Shown here: positions 31,516 through 40,607 of the stretch, in pieces
How positions within the stretch are numbered: the stretch's first letter is position 1
How the letters are laid out: each line of letters starts with the position of its first letter
Source of the DNA: Paraburkholderia mimosarum LMG 23256 = NBRC 106338
Lineage (GTDB): Bacteria > Pseudomonadota > Gammaproteobacteria > Burkholderiales > Burkholderiaceae
Length of the DNA: 64,000 bases
Assembly: GCF_000739815.1 (NCBI RefSeq)
Contig: NZ_BBJJ01000010.1
Location: 62,001 to 126,000 of the forward strand
Direction: 5' to 3'
Notes under the pieces: generated by a model
Databases searched by the model: none
Told to the model about the DNA's origin: nothing
What the model saw: the letters and a program-made list of their open reading frames with translations, nothing else
Made by a program: the position numbers and the translations under genes

Positions 31516-32190
31516 ATGTCTCACGTTTCTCTGCTGTCCGATGGTTTTTTCCTGTCGCTTTCGCTTTGCCTCGACATTGGTCTCGTCAACGTCGCCATCA
31601 TTTCGCTCACCCTCACACACGGCTTTCGGCCGGGCTTCTGGCTTGGCCTCGGCTCGTGCTTTGGCGATCTCATCTATGCCGCGCTGGCGCTGGCGGGCAT
31701 GGCCGCGCTGCTGCAGTTTTCGGCGGTCCGCTGGATCGTGTGGATCGGCGGCTCCGCCCTGCTGCTCATGCTGACCTGGAAAATGGCACGCGAAGCGCTC
31801 TATCCTGCCTCGGCGCCGCCCGTGGAAGGCGAAGCCGATAGCGCCGCGCCGCTGCCGAAACCGTGGCGCAGCTTCGTGCGCGGCGTGGTGCTCGCGCTGT
31901 CGTCTCCGAGCGCGATTCTCTGGTTTGCGGCCGTTGGCGGCGCGCTCATCGCCAAGTCGGGCGCGACGAGCGCAAGTGCGGCGTCTATCTTCCTGCTGGG
32001 CTTTTTCGCGGGAGGCCTCGGCTGGACGCTTTTCCTGTGCAGCCTCGCGAGTCATGGCCGCAAGCGCGCCGGCGCCGGCTTGCTGCGCGCCTGCCACATG
32101 CTCTCGGCGCTGTTGTTCGCATACTTTTCGTACAGCGTGATCGTGCACGGCTACCACGATCTGATTCTGCAAGGCGCCGGCTCAACGTGA
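31516..32190 (+). CDS. LysE-family amino-acid exporter
   Basis: The 224-residue inner-membrane protein has about six hydrophobic segments and the LysE/RhtB-family features: SLCLDIGLVNVAIISLTLTHGFRPGFWLGLGSCFGD near the start and LSSPSAILWFAAVGG in the middle. Members export amino acids or homoserine lactones; the substrate is unknown. It follows the gabD gene by 126 bases on the same strand with no terminator visible between, so co-transcription is possible. Confidence 0.88.
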   Translation: MSHVSLLSDGFFLSLSLCLDIGLVNVAIISLTLTHGFRPGFWLGLGSCFGDLIYAALALAGMAALLQFSAVRWIVWIGGSALLLMLTWKMAREALYPASAPPVEGEADSAAPLPKPWRSFVRGVVLALSSPSAILWFAAVGGALIAKSGATSASAASIFLLGFFAGGLGWTLFLCSLASHGRKRAGAGLLRACHMLSALLFAYFSYSVIVHGYHDLILQGAGST

Positions 32191-32298
32191 TGGGGGTCAG
32201 GCATGTCCGGCTCGGCGCAATAGGAAACGGCGCAACGCGGCGTGAGCCGGCGTTGCGCCGTTTCTAAAGCCAGGATCGGGCGGCTGCCGCCCGTCAGC

Positions 32299-32598
32299 TT
32301 AGTGGCGGTAATAACCGTGGCCGTAGTAGCCGCGGTAGTAGCCACCATGACGCCAATACGGATGGCCGTAGTAGCCGTAGCCGCCATAGACGACGGCGGG
32401 CGGCGGCGCATAGACCACGGGCGGCGGGGCGTAGATGACAGGCGGGGGCGGCGGCGCGTAGACTGGCTCCGCATAAACCGGATAAGCCGGAGCAACCGGA
32501 ATGCCAATACCGATACCCACCGAAACGTGCGCCTGGGCCGCGCTGACGAACCCCATGCCTAGCGCAGCGGCAACGATGAACGGAACGGTCTTTTTCAC
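32299..32598 (-). CDS. small secreted Pro/Tyr/Gly-rich protein (PXPV-repeat-like)
   Basis: The 99-residue product starts at a GTG with an AGGAG site 7 bases upstream. It has a clear signal peptide (KKTVPFIVAAALGMGFVSAAQA, cut near residue 22). The mature part is low-complexity: a proline/valine/tyrosine region with APPP and YPV/EPV repeats, then a tail rich in Gly, Tyr and His (HPYWRHGGYYRGYYGHGYY). Similar small exported proteins are common in Burkholderia; no function is established. The frame is open 24 bases further upstream but with a worse ribosome site. Confidence 0.75.
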   Translation of the reverse strand: MKKTVPFIVAAALGMGFVSAAQAHVSVGIGIGIPVAPAYPVYAEPVYAPPPPPVIYAPPPVVYAPPPAVVYGGYGYYGHPYWRHGGYYRGYYGHGYYRH

Positions 32599-33011
32599 TT
32601 CTCTTCTCCTGGCGGCCGCCAACGGCGCCTTTCAATAACGGGCACTGCCCACGCGTTCAATGTATCGAAAATAGTGACCGGCATTGGTAGCCATTTGTTT
32701 CGAATTGCAATCCCCGCTGCGGGCAATCCGAACGGGCATCGGGCCCAGCGGGCGCGGCTGCGGCGAAAAATCGCCGAAGGGCCGCCGGATCGGGGCGGGG
32801 AATGGCTGGAGGCAGGGCGAGCTTTCATTCTTACCGGCATGGAGGCGCGGAAACGCCACTTTCCCGGTAATGTTCGATTACAAATTAGTCGCGGGGCCGC
32901 CGCCGCCCGAGGCACGTCCCGCGCTGTAAACGACAATGCCCGGTCGCGGGACCGGGCATCTTATTCAACCGGCGGCGGTACCAGCGCCGCCGCTGCAATG
33001 CGCGAACCTGG
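32599..33011. other. 413-bp region without a supported gene
   Basis: Contains the upstream region of the exported Pro/Tyr-rich protein and the hairpin at 32936-32959. Open frames here have no ribosome sites or family character. Confidence 0.5.
32936..32959 (-). terminator. strong hairpin, possible terminator of the 53-residue gene
   Basis: ATGCCCGGTC (32936-32945) pairs perfectly with GACCGGGCAT (32950-32959) across a 4-base loop. On the minus strand it is followed by a T-containing stretch (TGTCGTTTA) rather than a clean T run, so termination is plausible but not certain. Confidence 0.5.
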
Positions 33012-33173
33012 CTATCCGACCTTCACGTAGGTGAATTCGCGCGTGACGCTCGGCGGTACGTAGGCGCCGCTGATGCGCACGCGCGGCGTCAGGCGCTTCT
33101 TCTGGTCCCACCAGCAGCGGCGTTGAACCGGCGTGAGAAACCGCAGATGCTTTCGGTAAGCGAAGATGCTCAT
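33012..33173 (-). CDS. small basic protein of 53 residues, unknown
   Basis: ATG 33173 is preceded by GGGGAG with about 7 bases spacing. The product (MSIFAYRKHLRFLTPVQRR...) is basic and rich in aromatic residues, and the frame ends 50 bases before a strong hairpin. The same frame is open further upstream, but the better ribosome site favours this start. I recognise no family. It stands alone between two non-coding stretches. Confidence 0.45.
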   Translation of the reverse strand: MSIFAYRKHLRFLTPVQRRCWWDQKKRLTPRVRISGAYVPPSVTREFTYVKVG

Positions 33174-33749
33174 GGTGAACTCCCCGAATCGGACTACCGA
33201 CAGGAACAAACCCAATTGCACGACTGCAACAACGAAACCAAACGATGAAAAGTATTGTGCTGAGATTCCGCGACAAGAATTGCACTGTTGCGCGATAGCC
33301 TCATGTGCGCCGTATATGCGCTGCGCACTGTTCGTTGAGGCCACCTCATGCTGGTCTCAGCCGCCGAGGGTGTGCCGTCGGTCCGCCAGCATAAATCGTG
33401 CCACCTCAAGAACGCGCCCTCGTTGCCTCCAGCGTCATTTGTAGTCGCACCATAGGGGCGTGATCGGTACGACAACGAACATTGGGCGCGACGCGCGGCT
33501 CAATACAACGTCTGTGCCGCTATGCGCATGGCAAGCACAATCTGACAGAAACACTGTAGCTGTTCACAGAAAACCGTGATGTGTGCCAAGACTAGTGACT
33601 TTCAGGTCCGCGCCAGGACAGGACGGCCACCGCGCATGCGCCTACCCCGCGCGGCAGTATCGATCGCGGATACTGGCGACGCGTAAGCCGTGGTAATGTG
33701 GCGACGGCGCGCGCAGCGCGCCCACAGGACTCACCGACGAGAACGCACA
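33174..33749. other. 576-bp region without a supported gene
   Basis: Less G+C-rich than its surroundings. It should hold the promoters of the 53-residue gene and the EthD-like gene. A nine-base GCCACCTCA occurs twice (near 33338 and 33398). Open frames on both strands lack ribosome sites and family features. Confidence 0.5.
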
Positions 33750-34070
33750 ATGATCAAGGTCAGCATCCTCTATCCGTATCGCGAAAACGGGCGTTTCGAC
33801 ACCGGATACTACTGCACGCATCACATGCCGCTCGCAGCCAAGCTTTTCGGCGACTCGCTCAAGGGCTGGTCCGTCGACATCGGCATCAATGCGGGGCCGC
33901 CGGGCACGCCGCCGCCTTACGTCGCAGCCGGGCACTTCCTGTTCCAGTCGGTGGATGCGTTCTACGCGGCATTCCAGCCGCATGCCGATACGCTGCTCGA
34001 CGACATTCCCAACTACACCGACGGCGGAAATGGCACGATTCTGATTAGCGAGATCAAGGTGTCAGTCTGA
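33750..34070 (+). CDS. EthD-family protein
   Basis: The 106-residue product belongs to the EthD dimeric alpha/beta-barrel family: MIKVSILYPYRENGRFDTGYYCTHHMPLAAKLF at the start, then a YVAAGHFLFQSVDAFYAAF segment. EthD itself is needed for ETBE degradation in actinobacteria, but most members are of unknown role. ATG 33750 begins the conserved part. The yggT gene follows after 95 bases. Confidence 0.8.
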   Translation: MIKVSILYPYRENGRFDTGYYCTHHMPLAAKLFGDSLKGWSVDIGINAGPPGTPPPYVAAGHFLFQSVDAFYAAFQPHADTLLDDIPNYTDGGNGTILISEIKVSV

Positions 34071-34165
34071 CCTGTTCCGCAATAGGGAACGGGCAGCCTC
34101 GACACCCTTTTCGGCCGCCACACGCCAGACGCGCCGCAACTCAACACACGAAGGAAACGACACCG

Positions 34166-34729
34166 ATGTTCGGCGATATCGCCCGCTTTCTGCTCAATAC
34201 GGTCTTCACATTGTTCGGCGCCGCTCTGCTGGTGCGCGCCTGGCTTCAATACGTGCGGGTGCCGCCGTACAACCCCGTGACTCACGCCATCCAGCAGGTC
34301 ACCAACTGGCTCGTGCTGCCGCTGCGGCACGTGATCCCCAGCGTGCGCGGCATCGACTGGGCGAGTGTGGTCGCCGCGCTGCTTGCGGCCATCGCGTATG
34401 TGCTGCTGATGGTGTGGATTGCGGGAGTCGACCCCTTGGGCCTTCTGCCGACGCTTCTGATCGTCGCGTTGCTCACGCTCGTGAAATGGGCGCTCAATTT
34501 GTTGATCTGGCTGACGATCCTGATGGCTTTGCTCTCGTGGCTCAACCCGCGCTCGGCGGCAATGCCGGTGCTTTATCAGCTGACGGCGCCGTTCCTCAAT
34601 CCGCTGCGACGCATCCTGCCGAATCTGGGCGGACTCGACCTCTCGCCGATCCTGCTCTTCGTGATCGTTCAGGTGCTGCTTATGGTGGTCACACGCGCAG
34701 CCGTTTCGCTGACGCTATTCGGCATCTGA
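34166..34729 (+). CDS. YggT-family membrane protein
   Basis: The 187-residue product is an integral membrane protein with two YggT repeats: RFLLNTVFTLFGAALLVRAWLQYVRVPPYNPVTHAIQQVTNWLVLPLRHVIP, then the second set ending LYQLTAPFLNPLRRILPNLGGLDLSPILLFVIVQVLL. The family is linked to membrane and division functions, but no biochemical role is fixed. An AAGGAAACGACACC sequence precedes the ATG. tRNA-Gly lies 107 bases downstream. Confidence 0.88.
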   Translation: MFGDIARFLLNTVFTLFGAALLVRAWLQYVRVPPYNPVTHAIQQVTNWLVLPLRHVIPSVRGIDWASVVAALLAAIAYVLLMVWIAGVDPLGLLPTLLIVALLTLVKWALNLLIWLTILMALLSWLNPRSAAMPVLYQLTAPFLNPLRRILPNLGGLDLSPILLFVIVQVLLMVVTRAAVSLTLFGI

Positions 34730-34796
34730 GGGCACCCCCTCAGCGATTCGCACCATCGGCGGCGCGTTCCTCGCGCCGCTTCCTTCGACCGCGTCA

Positions 34797-34826
34797 TTGC
34801 GCAAACCCGTCGAAACCGCGTAAAAT
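34797..34826 (+). promoter_or_regulatory. predicted promoter of tRNA-Gly
   Basis: TTGCGC (34797-34802), an 18-base spacer and TAAAAT (34821-34826). The expected start is near 34833, only a few bases before the tRNA 5' end. Confidence 0.55.
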
Positions 34827-34836
34827 GGCGCGCTCT

Positions 34837-34911
34837 GCGGGCGTCGTATAATGGCTATTACCTCAGCTTCCCAAGCTGATGACGTGGGTTCGATTCCCAT
34901 CGCCCGCTCCA
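34837..34911 (+). tRNA. tRNA-Gly (anticodon CCC)
   Basis: A full cloverleaf: acceptor GCGGGCG pairs with CGCCCGC (34901-34907), the anticodon arm CAGC-TTCCCAA-GCTG gives anticodon CCC, and the T arm contains GGTTCGATTCC. The CCA end is encoded (34909-34911). It reads GGG codons. Confidence 0.95.
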
Positions 34912-35178
34912 CTTAGGCAGGTAGGCACGCAGGGTCGCCCACCGCCGCGCGAGACCACGGTGTTTTAGCCGCGCCCCCCTCCCCGGCCGCCATGCCTGCC
35001 TTGCTGGCGCTTGTCCGGCGCATGCCCGGCGCGATCTGAATTCCACTGTTGCACAATGCACTCTGGCGCGCGTCGTGTTCTGCCGTATGCGCCGCGAGCG
35101 GGTCCGCCGGCGAGCCCGAAGGATTTCGCAGGATCGCCGCAACGACTCGCCGTGCGCCTCTGGCGCACCAGTCCCCCG

Positions 35179-35403
35179 ATGGATCAATTTTTCATGTCCC
35201 GGCCGAGCGCGATCGCCTTGATCGTGCGCTCGCGCAAAGCCCTTTTGATTGACGCCGATGAACGCATGCCGGCCGAGGCCGAGCGCCTGCGCGCCGCAGC
35301 CGAGGACCTCACGCAACTGCTGTTCGACGTACGCGCCGGGCGTGTCGATGCGTTCGATCTGTACGAACCCACGCGCATGCGAGTTGTCGTTTCGGCGGAT
35401 TGA
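35179..35403 (+). CDS. small protein of 74 residues, paralogue of the gene at 40608
   Basis: The product begins MDQFFMSRPSAIALI and ends LLFDVRAGRVDAFDLY plus a short strand. The protein at 40608-40829 shares the MD..FM.R..AI..LI start and the LL.DVRAGRV..F block at the same spacing (74 and 73 residues). Two copies with conserved ends support a real gene. The predicted fold is two helices and a strand; no membrane segment or signal is seen. The function is unknown. It lies 267 bases after tRNA-Gly. The frame is open upstream to 35011, but the paralogue sets this start. Confidence 0.65.
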   Translation: MDQFFMSRPSAIALIVRSRKALLIDADERMPAEAERLRAAAEDLTQLLFDVRAGRVDAFDLYEPTRMRVVVSAD

Positions 35404-35754
35404 ATCGATGACCCCGGCGCTGCGGCGGCCAACTGGCGCTCCCGGGCTGGTGCCCGGAGCCCTCCGGCCGCGCTGATATAATGCGCGACGGCCTCGGAGC
35501 CACCGGGCCTCAAGCGCGCCGCGCTCGCCCTGGCGGCCGAACTGGCTACGGCAGACAGCTGCCGTTTCGGGCGGACCGGCAACCCGGCCATTGCGGCCGC
35601 CGCGCCCACCGGGCAACGGCCGAAAGCGGCGCACGTCGCATTCGGCCCGGCACAGCCGGGGCCCCGCCGCCACATGGCATCGCATGCCGATGGCGCAAGC
35701 CGCCCGCATTTTCGAAAGCCGCGAAATCCGCCGCTCTCACACCTATCCGCGAAG
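35404..35754. other. 351-bp gap before trmB
   Basis: Contains an extended -10 promoter motif, TGATATAAT (35475-35483), which would start transcription near 35490 and give trmB a leader of about 265 bases. No gene is supported here. Confidence 0.5.
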
Positions 35755-36537
35755 ATGAATCACGATCCCAACGACGAAGTCCGTCCCGACTGCGCGCCGT
35801 CAGACGCAGAAGACGCCGCCTCCGATGCGAACGAGCAACCCGACGCCCAGGCAGGCGACGCGCTGCACCTGCGTCGCATCCGCAGCTTCGTGACGCGCGC
35901 CGGCCGCGTCTCGACCGGCCAGCGCCGCGCGCTCGACGAACTCGGCCCGCGCTTCGTGGTGCCCTACCAGCCCGAGGCCGCCGATTGGGACGCCGTGTTC
36001 GGCCGCCACGCGCCGCGCGTACTGGAGATCGGATTCGGCATGGGCGCCAGCACGGCGGAAATCGCAGCACTGCGCCGCGAGGAGGATTTCCTCGGCGTCG
36101 AGGTCCACGAGCCGGGGGTCGGCGCCCTGCTGAAGCTGATCGGAGAGCAGAATCTCGAGAACATCCGCATCATCCAGCACGACGCCGTGGAAGTGCTCGA
36201 GCACATGATCGCCCCCGCTAGCCTCGACGGGGTGCACATCTTCTTCCCCGATCCGTGGCACAAGGCGCGCCATCACAAGCGCCGCCTGATCCAGCCGAAA
36301 TTCGTCGCGCTGCTCGTCTCGCGCATGAAGCCCGGTGCTTATCTGCATTGCGCGACCGACTGGCAAAACTATGCGGAGCAGATGCTGGAAGTGCTAGGCG
36401 CGGAGCCGGCGCTGGAGAATACGGCCGCCGACTATGCACCGCGCCCGGACTATCGCCCAGTGACCAAGTTCGAGCGCCGCGGTTTGCGGCTCGGCCACGG
36501 TGTGTGGGATCTGGTGTTCCGCCGCCGCGCCGACTGA
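35755..36537 (+). CDS. trmB: tRNA (guanine-N7)-methyltransferase
   Basis: Methylates G46 in the variable loop of tRNAs using SAM. The 260-residue product has an acidic N-terminal extension of about 45 residues, typical of Burkholderiaceae. The Rossmann methyltransferase core follows ([31 protein letters not shown]) with the catalytic [18 protein letters not shown] motif. ATG 35755 matches the family start; the frame is open 81 bases upstream. It ends at a strong terminator shared with uppP. Confidence 0.95.
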   Translation: MNHDPNDEVRPDCAPSDAEDAASDANEQPDAQAGDALHLRRIRSFVTRAGRVSTGQRRALDELGPRFVVPYQPEAADWDAVFGRHAPRVLEIGFGMGASTAEIAALRREEDFLGVEVHEPGVGALLKLIGEQNLENIRIIQHDAVEVLEHMIAPASLDGVHIFFPDPWHKARHHKRRLIQPKFVALLVSRMKPGAYLHCATDWQNYAEQMLEVLGAEPALENTAADYAPRPDYRPVTKFERRGLRLGHGVWDLVFRRRAD

Positions 36538-36558
36538 ATCCGCGAGTTGCAACGAGAA

Positions 36559-36592
36559 ACGGGCGCCGCGCTGTCATGCGGCGCCCGTCGCT
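36559..36592. terminator. terminator between trmB and uppP
   Basis: ACGGGCGCCGC (36559-36569) pairs with GCGGCGCCCGT (36578-36588) across an 8-base loop and is followed by CGCTTTT. The minus-strand side has GTTTCTCGTT, weaker but usable for uppP. Confidence 0.75.
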
Positions 36593-36593
36593 T

Positions 36594-37448
36594 TTAGTCG
36601 TCCCAGCCAAGCCCGCCGCCGTAGCCGAACAACAGGATCACGAGGCCGAAGGCGATTCGGTACCAGGCAAAAGCGGTGAAATCGTGCGACGCAATGAAGC
36701 GCAAGAGCCAGCGCACGCACGCGAAAGCGCTCACGAACGCGGCCACGAACCCGACACCGAAGAGCCCGAGTTCATCCACGGAGATCGTCTGCCAGCTCTT
36801 GTGCAGTTCATAGAGCGTCGCGCCGAAAATGATCGGGATGGCGAGAAAGAACGAAAACTCGGTCGCGACGCGCCGCTCGAGGCCGAACAGCATTCCGCCG
36901 ATAATGGTCGAGCCCGAGCGGGACATACCCGGAATCAGCGCGAGACACTGCGCGCAACCGACCTTGAATGCATCGAGCGGCGTGATCTCGTCGAGCGACT
37001 TCACACGCGCGTCGTGCTGTGCGGCGACCGGCAGCCCCTGCGGGCCCCGCATCCGGCTTTCGACCCACAGGATGACGAGGCCGCCCCCGACGAGCGCGAA
37101 CGCCACGGGCACCGGCGCGAACAGAACCGATTTGATCGCCTTCTCGAACAGCAGGCCCAGCACGACCGCCGGGATCGTGGCGACGATCACGTTGAGCGCG
37201 AAGCGCCGGGCATCGGGCCGCGTGGGCAGCCCTACGACGACATCGCCGATCTTGCGGCGGAACTCCCAGCACACCGCGAGAATCGCGCCGAACTGGATCG
37301 CCACATCGAAGGTCTTCGCAAAGTCGCCTTCGAAATTGAGAAGGCTGCCCACGACGATCAGATGGCCCGTGCTCGAAACGGGCAAAAACTCCGTGAGCCC
37401 CTCGACGATGCCGAGAATCAAGGCCTTGCAGGTCAATATCCAGTCCAT
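36594..37448 (-). CDS. uppP: undecaprenyl-diphosphatase
   Basis: An inner-membrane phosphatase that recycles undecaprenyl diphosphate to the monophosphate carrier used in wall and polysaccharide synthesis; over-expression gives bacitracin resistance (also called BacA). The 284-residue product has about eight membrane segments and both active-site motifs: [15 protein letters not shown] near residue 16 and [11 protein letters not shown] near residue 170. Length is normal. Confidence 0.95.
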   Translation of the reverse strand: MDWILTCKALILGIVEGLTEFLPVSSTGHLIVVGSLLNFEGDFAKTFDVAIQFGAILAVCWEFRRKIGDVVVGLPTRPDARRFALNVIVATIPAVVLGLLFEKAIKSVLFAPVPVAFALVGGGLVILWVESRMRGPQGLPVAAQHDARVKSLDEITPLDAFKVGCAQCLALIPGMSRSGSTIIGGMLFGLERRVATEFSFFLAIPIIFGATLYELHKSWQTISVDELGLFGVGFVAAFVSAFACVRWLLRFIASHDFTAFAWYRIAFGLVILLFGYGGGLGWDD

Positions 37449-37547
37449 CCCTTCTAGTCCTCTTATTCGTGAAAGCGGGCGTCAGGACGGCGCACGAAGC
37501 CTCGCGGCACGACCCGCGGCGGCCGTGCGCGCCGGCGTTTCGTCTGC

Positions 37548-38135
37548 TTACTTCTCGACGATCTGTACGCGTATGCCGTTTGTAAGGATGGTGATTGTAC
37601 CGGGTTCGTAATTCACGCCGGCAAACTGAAGCTGGTCGGGCTTGAAGGTGTAGACCGGATAGTTGTTGAGCAACTGGGTGGCGGCGAGCGCCGCGATCGC
37701 GTTCACCTGCGGCGCGTACGCGGCGGCGTTGCCGGCCATGTCGACGCCGTCGACCGATGGCGACCGGAGCACCACGGCGCGGCTCGCGGCGTCGTACGCA
37801 AGCTCGCTCGATACCGTGAACGCACCGCTTACGGGCTGCTGCATCAGCGGACTTTCGAGGTGCGCGTCGAGCCGCACGGCCACGCGGTTGCGATCGGGCT
37901 GCAGCGTCACGACGGGGTTCGTGAGCGAGACGTCGAAAATCTGCTGCATCGAGCGGTGATACGGAAACTTGCGCTGCACCGCGTCCTGCACCTGCTGCTG
38001 CGAAAACGTGTAGTGGTCGGGAATGAACGGGAATATCCCCGTCGCACACGCGCCGAGCGACATCGCCGTCCCCGCCGCGGCACAGGCTGCGTACAGGAAG
38101 GCGCGCCGGGAAACGCGCGTTGCGGTGTGGATCAT
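37548..38135 (-). CDS. DUF1439 (YceB-like) lipoprotein
   Basis: The 195-residue product has a lipoprotein signal peptide with twin arginines (RRAFLYAACAAAGTAMSLGAC). The lipidated cysteine is in the SLGAC lipobox near residue 30. The mature domain (YTFSQQQVQDAVQRKFPYHRSM... then the AHLESPLMQQPVSGAF strands) matches DUF1439, a periplasmic lipid-binding-like fold of unknown role. It may be transcribed with uppP, 99 bases downstream. Confidence 0.85.
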   Translation of the reverse strand: MIHTATRVSRRAFLYAACAAAGTAMSLGACATGIFPFIPDHYTFSQQQVQDAVQRKFPYHRSMQQIFDVSLTNPVVTLQPDRNRVAVRLDAHLESPLMQQPVSGAFTVSSELAYDAASRAVVLRSPSVDGVDMAGNAAAYAPQVNAIAALAATQLLNNYPVYTFKPDQLQFAGVNYEPGTITILTNGIRVQIVEK

Positions 38136-38246
38136 GCGGATTCTCCTTTTGGGCGGGCTGGCCGGTTAGCCGACCTTACGCGGCGACGTCCGGGCGGCGC
38201 CGTCATTCTGGCGCATACCGCCGGGCGGACGCAGTTTGCGCCTCGC

Positions 38247-38558
38247 TCAGCGAGAGGCCAGCGATTTTGGCGGCGGCGCAGTTTGCGCTTCGAGACGCGT
38301 GAGCCAGACGATCGCCTCCTCGCGCGAGCCCCCGCACATGTCGGGCTGCGGCTGCAGCCCCGAGCAGCAAGCCGGACGTAACGGCGAGCCGAAGATCATG
38401 CAGCGCAGATCCTCGCCAAGCTGAACGCAGCGCACGCCGGCCGGCTTGCCATTCGGCATGCCCGGAATCGGACTCGTAATGGACGGCGCGATGCAGCAGG
38501 CGCCACAGCCGGGACGGCACGCATGCGCGGAAACATCGGCGGGAAAAACGGGACTCAC
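38247..38558 (-). CDS. YkgJ-family cysteine-cluster protein
   Basis: The 103-residue product carries the zinc- or iron-binding cluster C14-x3-C18-x2-C21-C22 near its start, with further cysteines at VRCVQLG, LRCMIFG and PACC. This spacing defines the YkgJ/UPF0153 family, whose function is not settled. The gene is divergent from hemN, whose own enzyme also binds a metal cluster; any link is speculation. Confidence 0.82.
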   Translation of the reverse strand: MSPVFPADVSAHACRPGCGACCIAPSITSPIPGMPNGKPAGVRCVQLGEDLRCMIFGSPLRPACCSGLQPQPDMCGGSREEAIVWLTRLEAQTAPPPKSLASR

Positions 38559-38784
38559 ATCGGTTTCCTGAAACGCTCACGGATTGGGTCCGGACGCGGC
38601 AGCGCGCGCATCGAAGGACCAGACGTATTGTGCCATCGCCGATATGCGACCTTTTTACACAATCGCATGCACTGACGGGCTCTTACACTCTGTGCATCTG
38701 GCGCTCCAGGACACGCCACCCGTGCACGGCGTTCCGCGTCGCGGGGCGAGCCCGCCAAGGCGCCGCCTTCCCAGTGAGCTTTAC

Positions 38785-40170
38785 ATGAGCGACGCCGACC
38801 TGCTCTTTCGCCCCGACCTGCTCGCCAAATACGGCGCCAACGGCCCACGTTACACGTCCTATCCGACAGCCCTGCAGTTCCGCGACGACTTCGATCCCGC
38901 GGACTACCGCCGGGCCGCCGCCGATCCGGGCGCGAGCGAAACCGATCTCTCGCTGTACTTCCATATCCCCTTCTGCGACACGGTCTGCTTCTATTGCGGC
39001 TGCAACAAGGTCATCACGAAGAACCGTGGCCGCGCGAAACCGTATCTCCAGCAGATGATCCGCGAAGTGGCTCTGCAGGCCCGACTGTTCGACACGAAGC
39101 GCCCGGTTTCGCAACTGCATTGGGGCGGCGGCACGCCCACCTTTCTGTCGCTCGACGAAATGAGCGCGCTCATGGCCGCCACGCGCGAACACTTCACGCT
39201 GCTGCCCGACGACGAAGGCGAATACTCGATCGAGATCGATCCGCGCGAAGCCACGGCGCAGACCGTCGCCCATCTGCGCTCGCTCGGTTTCAACCGGCTG
39301 AGCCTTGGCGTGCAAGACTTCGATCCCGTCGTGCAGAAAGCGGTCAACCGCATCCAGCCGCTCGAACTCACCGTCGACGTCATGAACGCCGCGCGCGCGA
39401 ACGGCTTCGAATCGATCAGCGTCGATCTGATCTACGGCCTGCCGCACCAGAACGTCAGTACCTTTCGCCGCACGCTCGAGACGATGCTGCTGCTCGCACC
39501 CGATCGCATCTCGGTATTCGGTTACGCGCATATGCCGCATCTGTTCAAAATGCAGCGTCAGATGGACGAAACCACCCTGCCGCCGCCCGCGCAGCGCATG
39601 GCGCTGCTGCAACTGGTAATCGAGCAGCTGACCGACGCGGGGTACGTGTACATCGGCATGGATCATTTCGCACTACCTACCGACGAACTCGCGCGCGCCC
39701 AGGTGCAACGCACGCTGCACCGCAATTTCCAGGGGTACAGCACACGCGCCGATTGCGACCTGATCGGCTTCGGCGCGTCGGCGATCGGCAAGGTCGGCGA
39801 CGTCTACGCGCAGAATGCCAAGGACCTGACCGGATACGGAGCGGCCATCGACGCGGGAGAGCTGGCGATCAGGAAAGGCGTTCGCCTCACCGCCGACGAC
39901 CGTCTGCGCCGCGACATCATCACCGAGCTGATGTGCAATCTCGAACTGCGCTACGACGAGTTCGAGGCCGCGTATGGCGTGCGCTTCCCGGCGGCTTTTG
40001 CCCCCGAACTCGAACGCCTGCGCGAGTTCGAACGCGACGGGCTCGTCGCGCGCAGCGCCGATCGCCTCGAGGTGCTGCCTGCAGGACGCATGCTGGTGCG
40101 CAACATCGCGATGGTTTTCGATCGTTATCTGGGCGCACAGCAGCGCGAAAGCTTCTCGCGGACCATTTGA
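38785..40170 (+). CDS. hemN: oxygen-independent coproporphyrinogen III dehydrogenase
   Basis: A radical-SAM enzyme that decarboxylates coproporphyrinogen III to protoporphyrinogen IX without oxygen. The 461-residue product has the 4Fe-4S cysteines C64-x3-C68-x2-C71 (CDTVCFYCGC), the LHWGGGTPTFLS motif and the YGLPHQNVSTF motif. It also starts with the HemN-type RYTSYPTALQF segment that separates true HemN from HemW. ATG 38785 starts the family homology; the frame is open 201 bases upstream. I did not find an FNR/ANR-type site (TTGAT-N4-ATCAA) upstream. Confidence 0.96.
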   Translation: MSDADLLFRPDLLAKYGANGPRYTSYPTALQFRDDFDPADYRRAAADPGASETDLSLYFHIPFCDTVCFYCGCNKVITKNRGRAKPYLQQMIREVALQARLFDTKRPVSQLHWGGGTPTFLSLDEMSALMAATREHFTLLPDDEGEYSIEIDPREATAQTVAHLRSLGFNRLSLGVQDFDPVVQKAVNRIQPLELTVDVMNAARANGFESISVDLIYGLPHQNVSTFRRTLETMLLLAPDRISVFGYAHMPHLFKMQRQMDETTLPPPAQRMALLQLVIEQLTDAGYVYIGMDHFALPTDELARAQVQRTLHRNFQGYSTRADCDLIGFGASAIGKVGDVYAQNAKDLTGYGAAIDAGELAIRKGVRLTADDRLRRDIITELMCNLELRYDEFEAAYGVRFPAAFAPELERLREFERDGLVARSADRLEVLPAGRMLVRNIAMVFDRYLGAQQRESFSRTI

Positions 40171-40189
40171 CGGGCTTGCCGGCGCATGG

Positions 40190-40218
40190 TTGCCTGGCTG
40201 GGCGATTTGCGTCATAAT
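40190..40218 (+). promoter_or_regulatory. predicted promoter of tRNA-Leu
   Basis: TTGCCT (40190-40195), a 17-base spacer and CATAAT (40213-40218). The expected start is near 40225, giving a 5' leader of about 70 bases to be trimmed. Confidence 0.5.
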
Positions 40219-40293
40219 CACCGGCTACTTCGGGCGCCTGCAGACTGGCGCACGGATGTGCTGCAAGCGAGTAGCGACAAGCAGGCAGCAAGC

Positions 40294-40378
40294 GCCTCGG
40301 TGGTGAAATTGGTAGACGCGCCGGACTCAAAATCCGGTTCCGAAAGGAGTGCCGGTTCGATTCCGGCCCGAGGCACCA
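40294..40378 (+). tRNA. tRNA-Leu (anticodon CAA)
   Basis: A class II tRNA with a long variable arm. Acceptor GCCTCGG (40294-40300) pairs with CCGAGGC (40368-40374). The anticodon arm CCGGA-CTCAAAA-TCCGG gives anticodon CAA, and the T arm has GGTTCGATTCC. CCA is encoded at 40376-40378. It reads UUG codons. Confidence 0.95.
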
Positions 40379-40418
40379 GAATGCTTTTTGCGCGTTCTTC
40401 GCAAAAGCCGGAATCCTG

Positions 40419-40453
40419 AAACCCGCGAAAGTTCATCGCTTCGCGGGTTTTTT
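40419..40453 (+). terminator. terminator of the tRNA-Leu transcript
   Basis: AAACCCGCGAA (40419-40429) pairs with TTCGCGGGTTT (40440-40450) across a 10-base loop and ends in a run of six T. Confidence 0.9.
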
Positions 40454-40607
40454 GTTGCCGCTCGAATCCAGTCGGACGCGCGCACGACGCCTGCCGACGC
40501 AACCCAATTGGACAAAGATCAAGCAACCTGCGACTGCGCCGCCTCTCGCGTGAGCGCGATGCTATCGTTATCGCGAGATTATTGAGATAACAAGCGGGGA
40601 ACGCACG

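Noticed and set aside
29524..32172. 882-codon minus-strand open frame across ubiD, gabD and the LysE gene
   Set aside because: It is the antisense shadow of three clear genes; it is rich in Arg, Ala and His and has no family motifs. High-G+C genes leave such frames open.
34715..34912. Minus-strand frame beginning MERAMGIEPTSSAWEAEV
   Set aside because: This is the well-known false protein made by the reverse complement of a tRNA gene; it covers tRNA-Gly.
38559..38784. FNR/ANR site upstream of hemN
   Set aside because: No TTGAT-N4-ATCAA-like sequence is present, though oxygen control would be expected for HemN.
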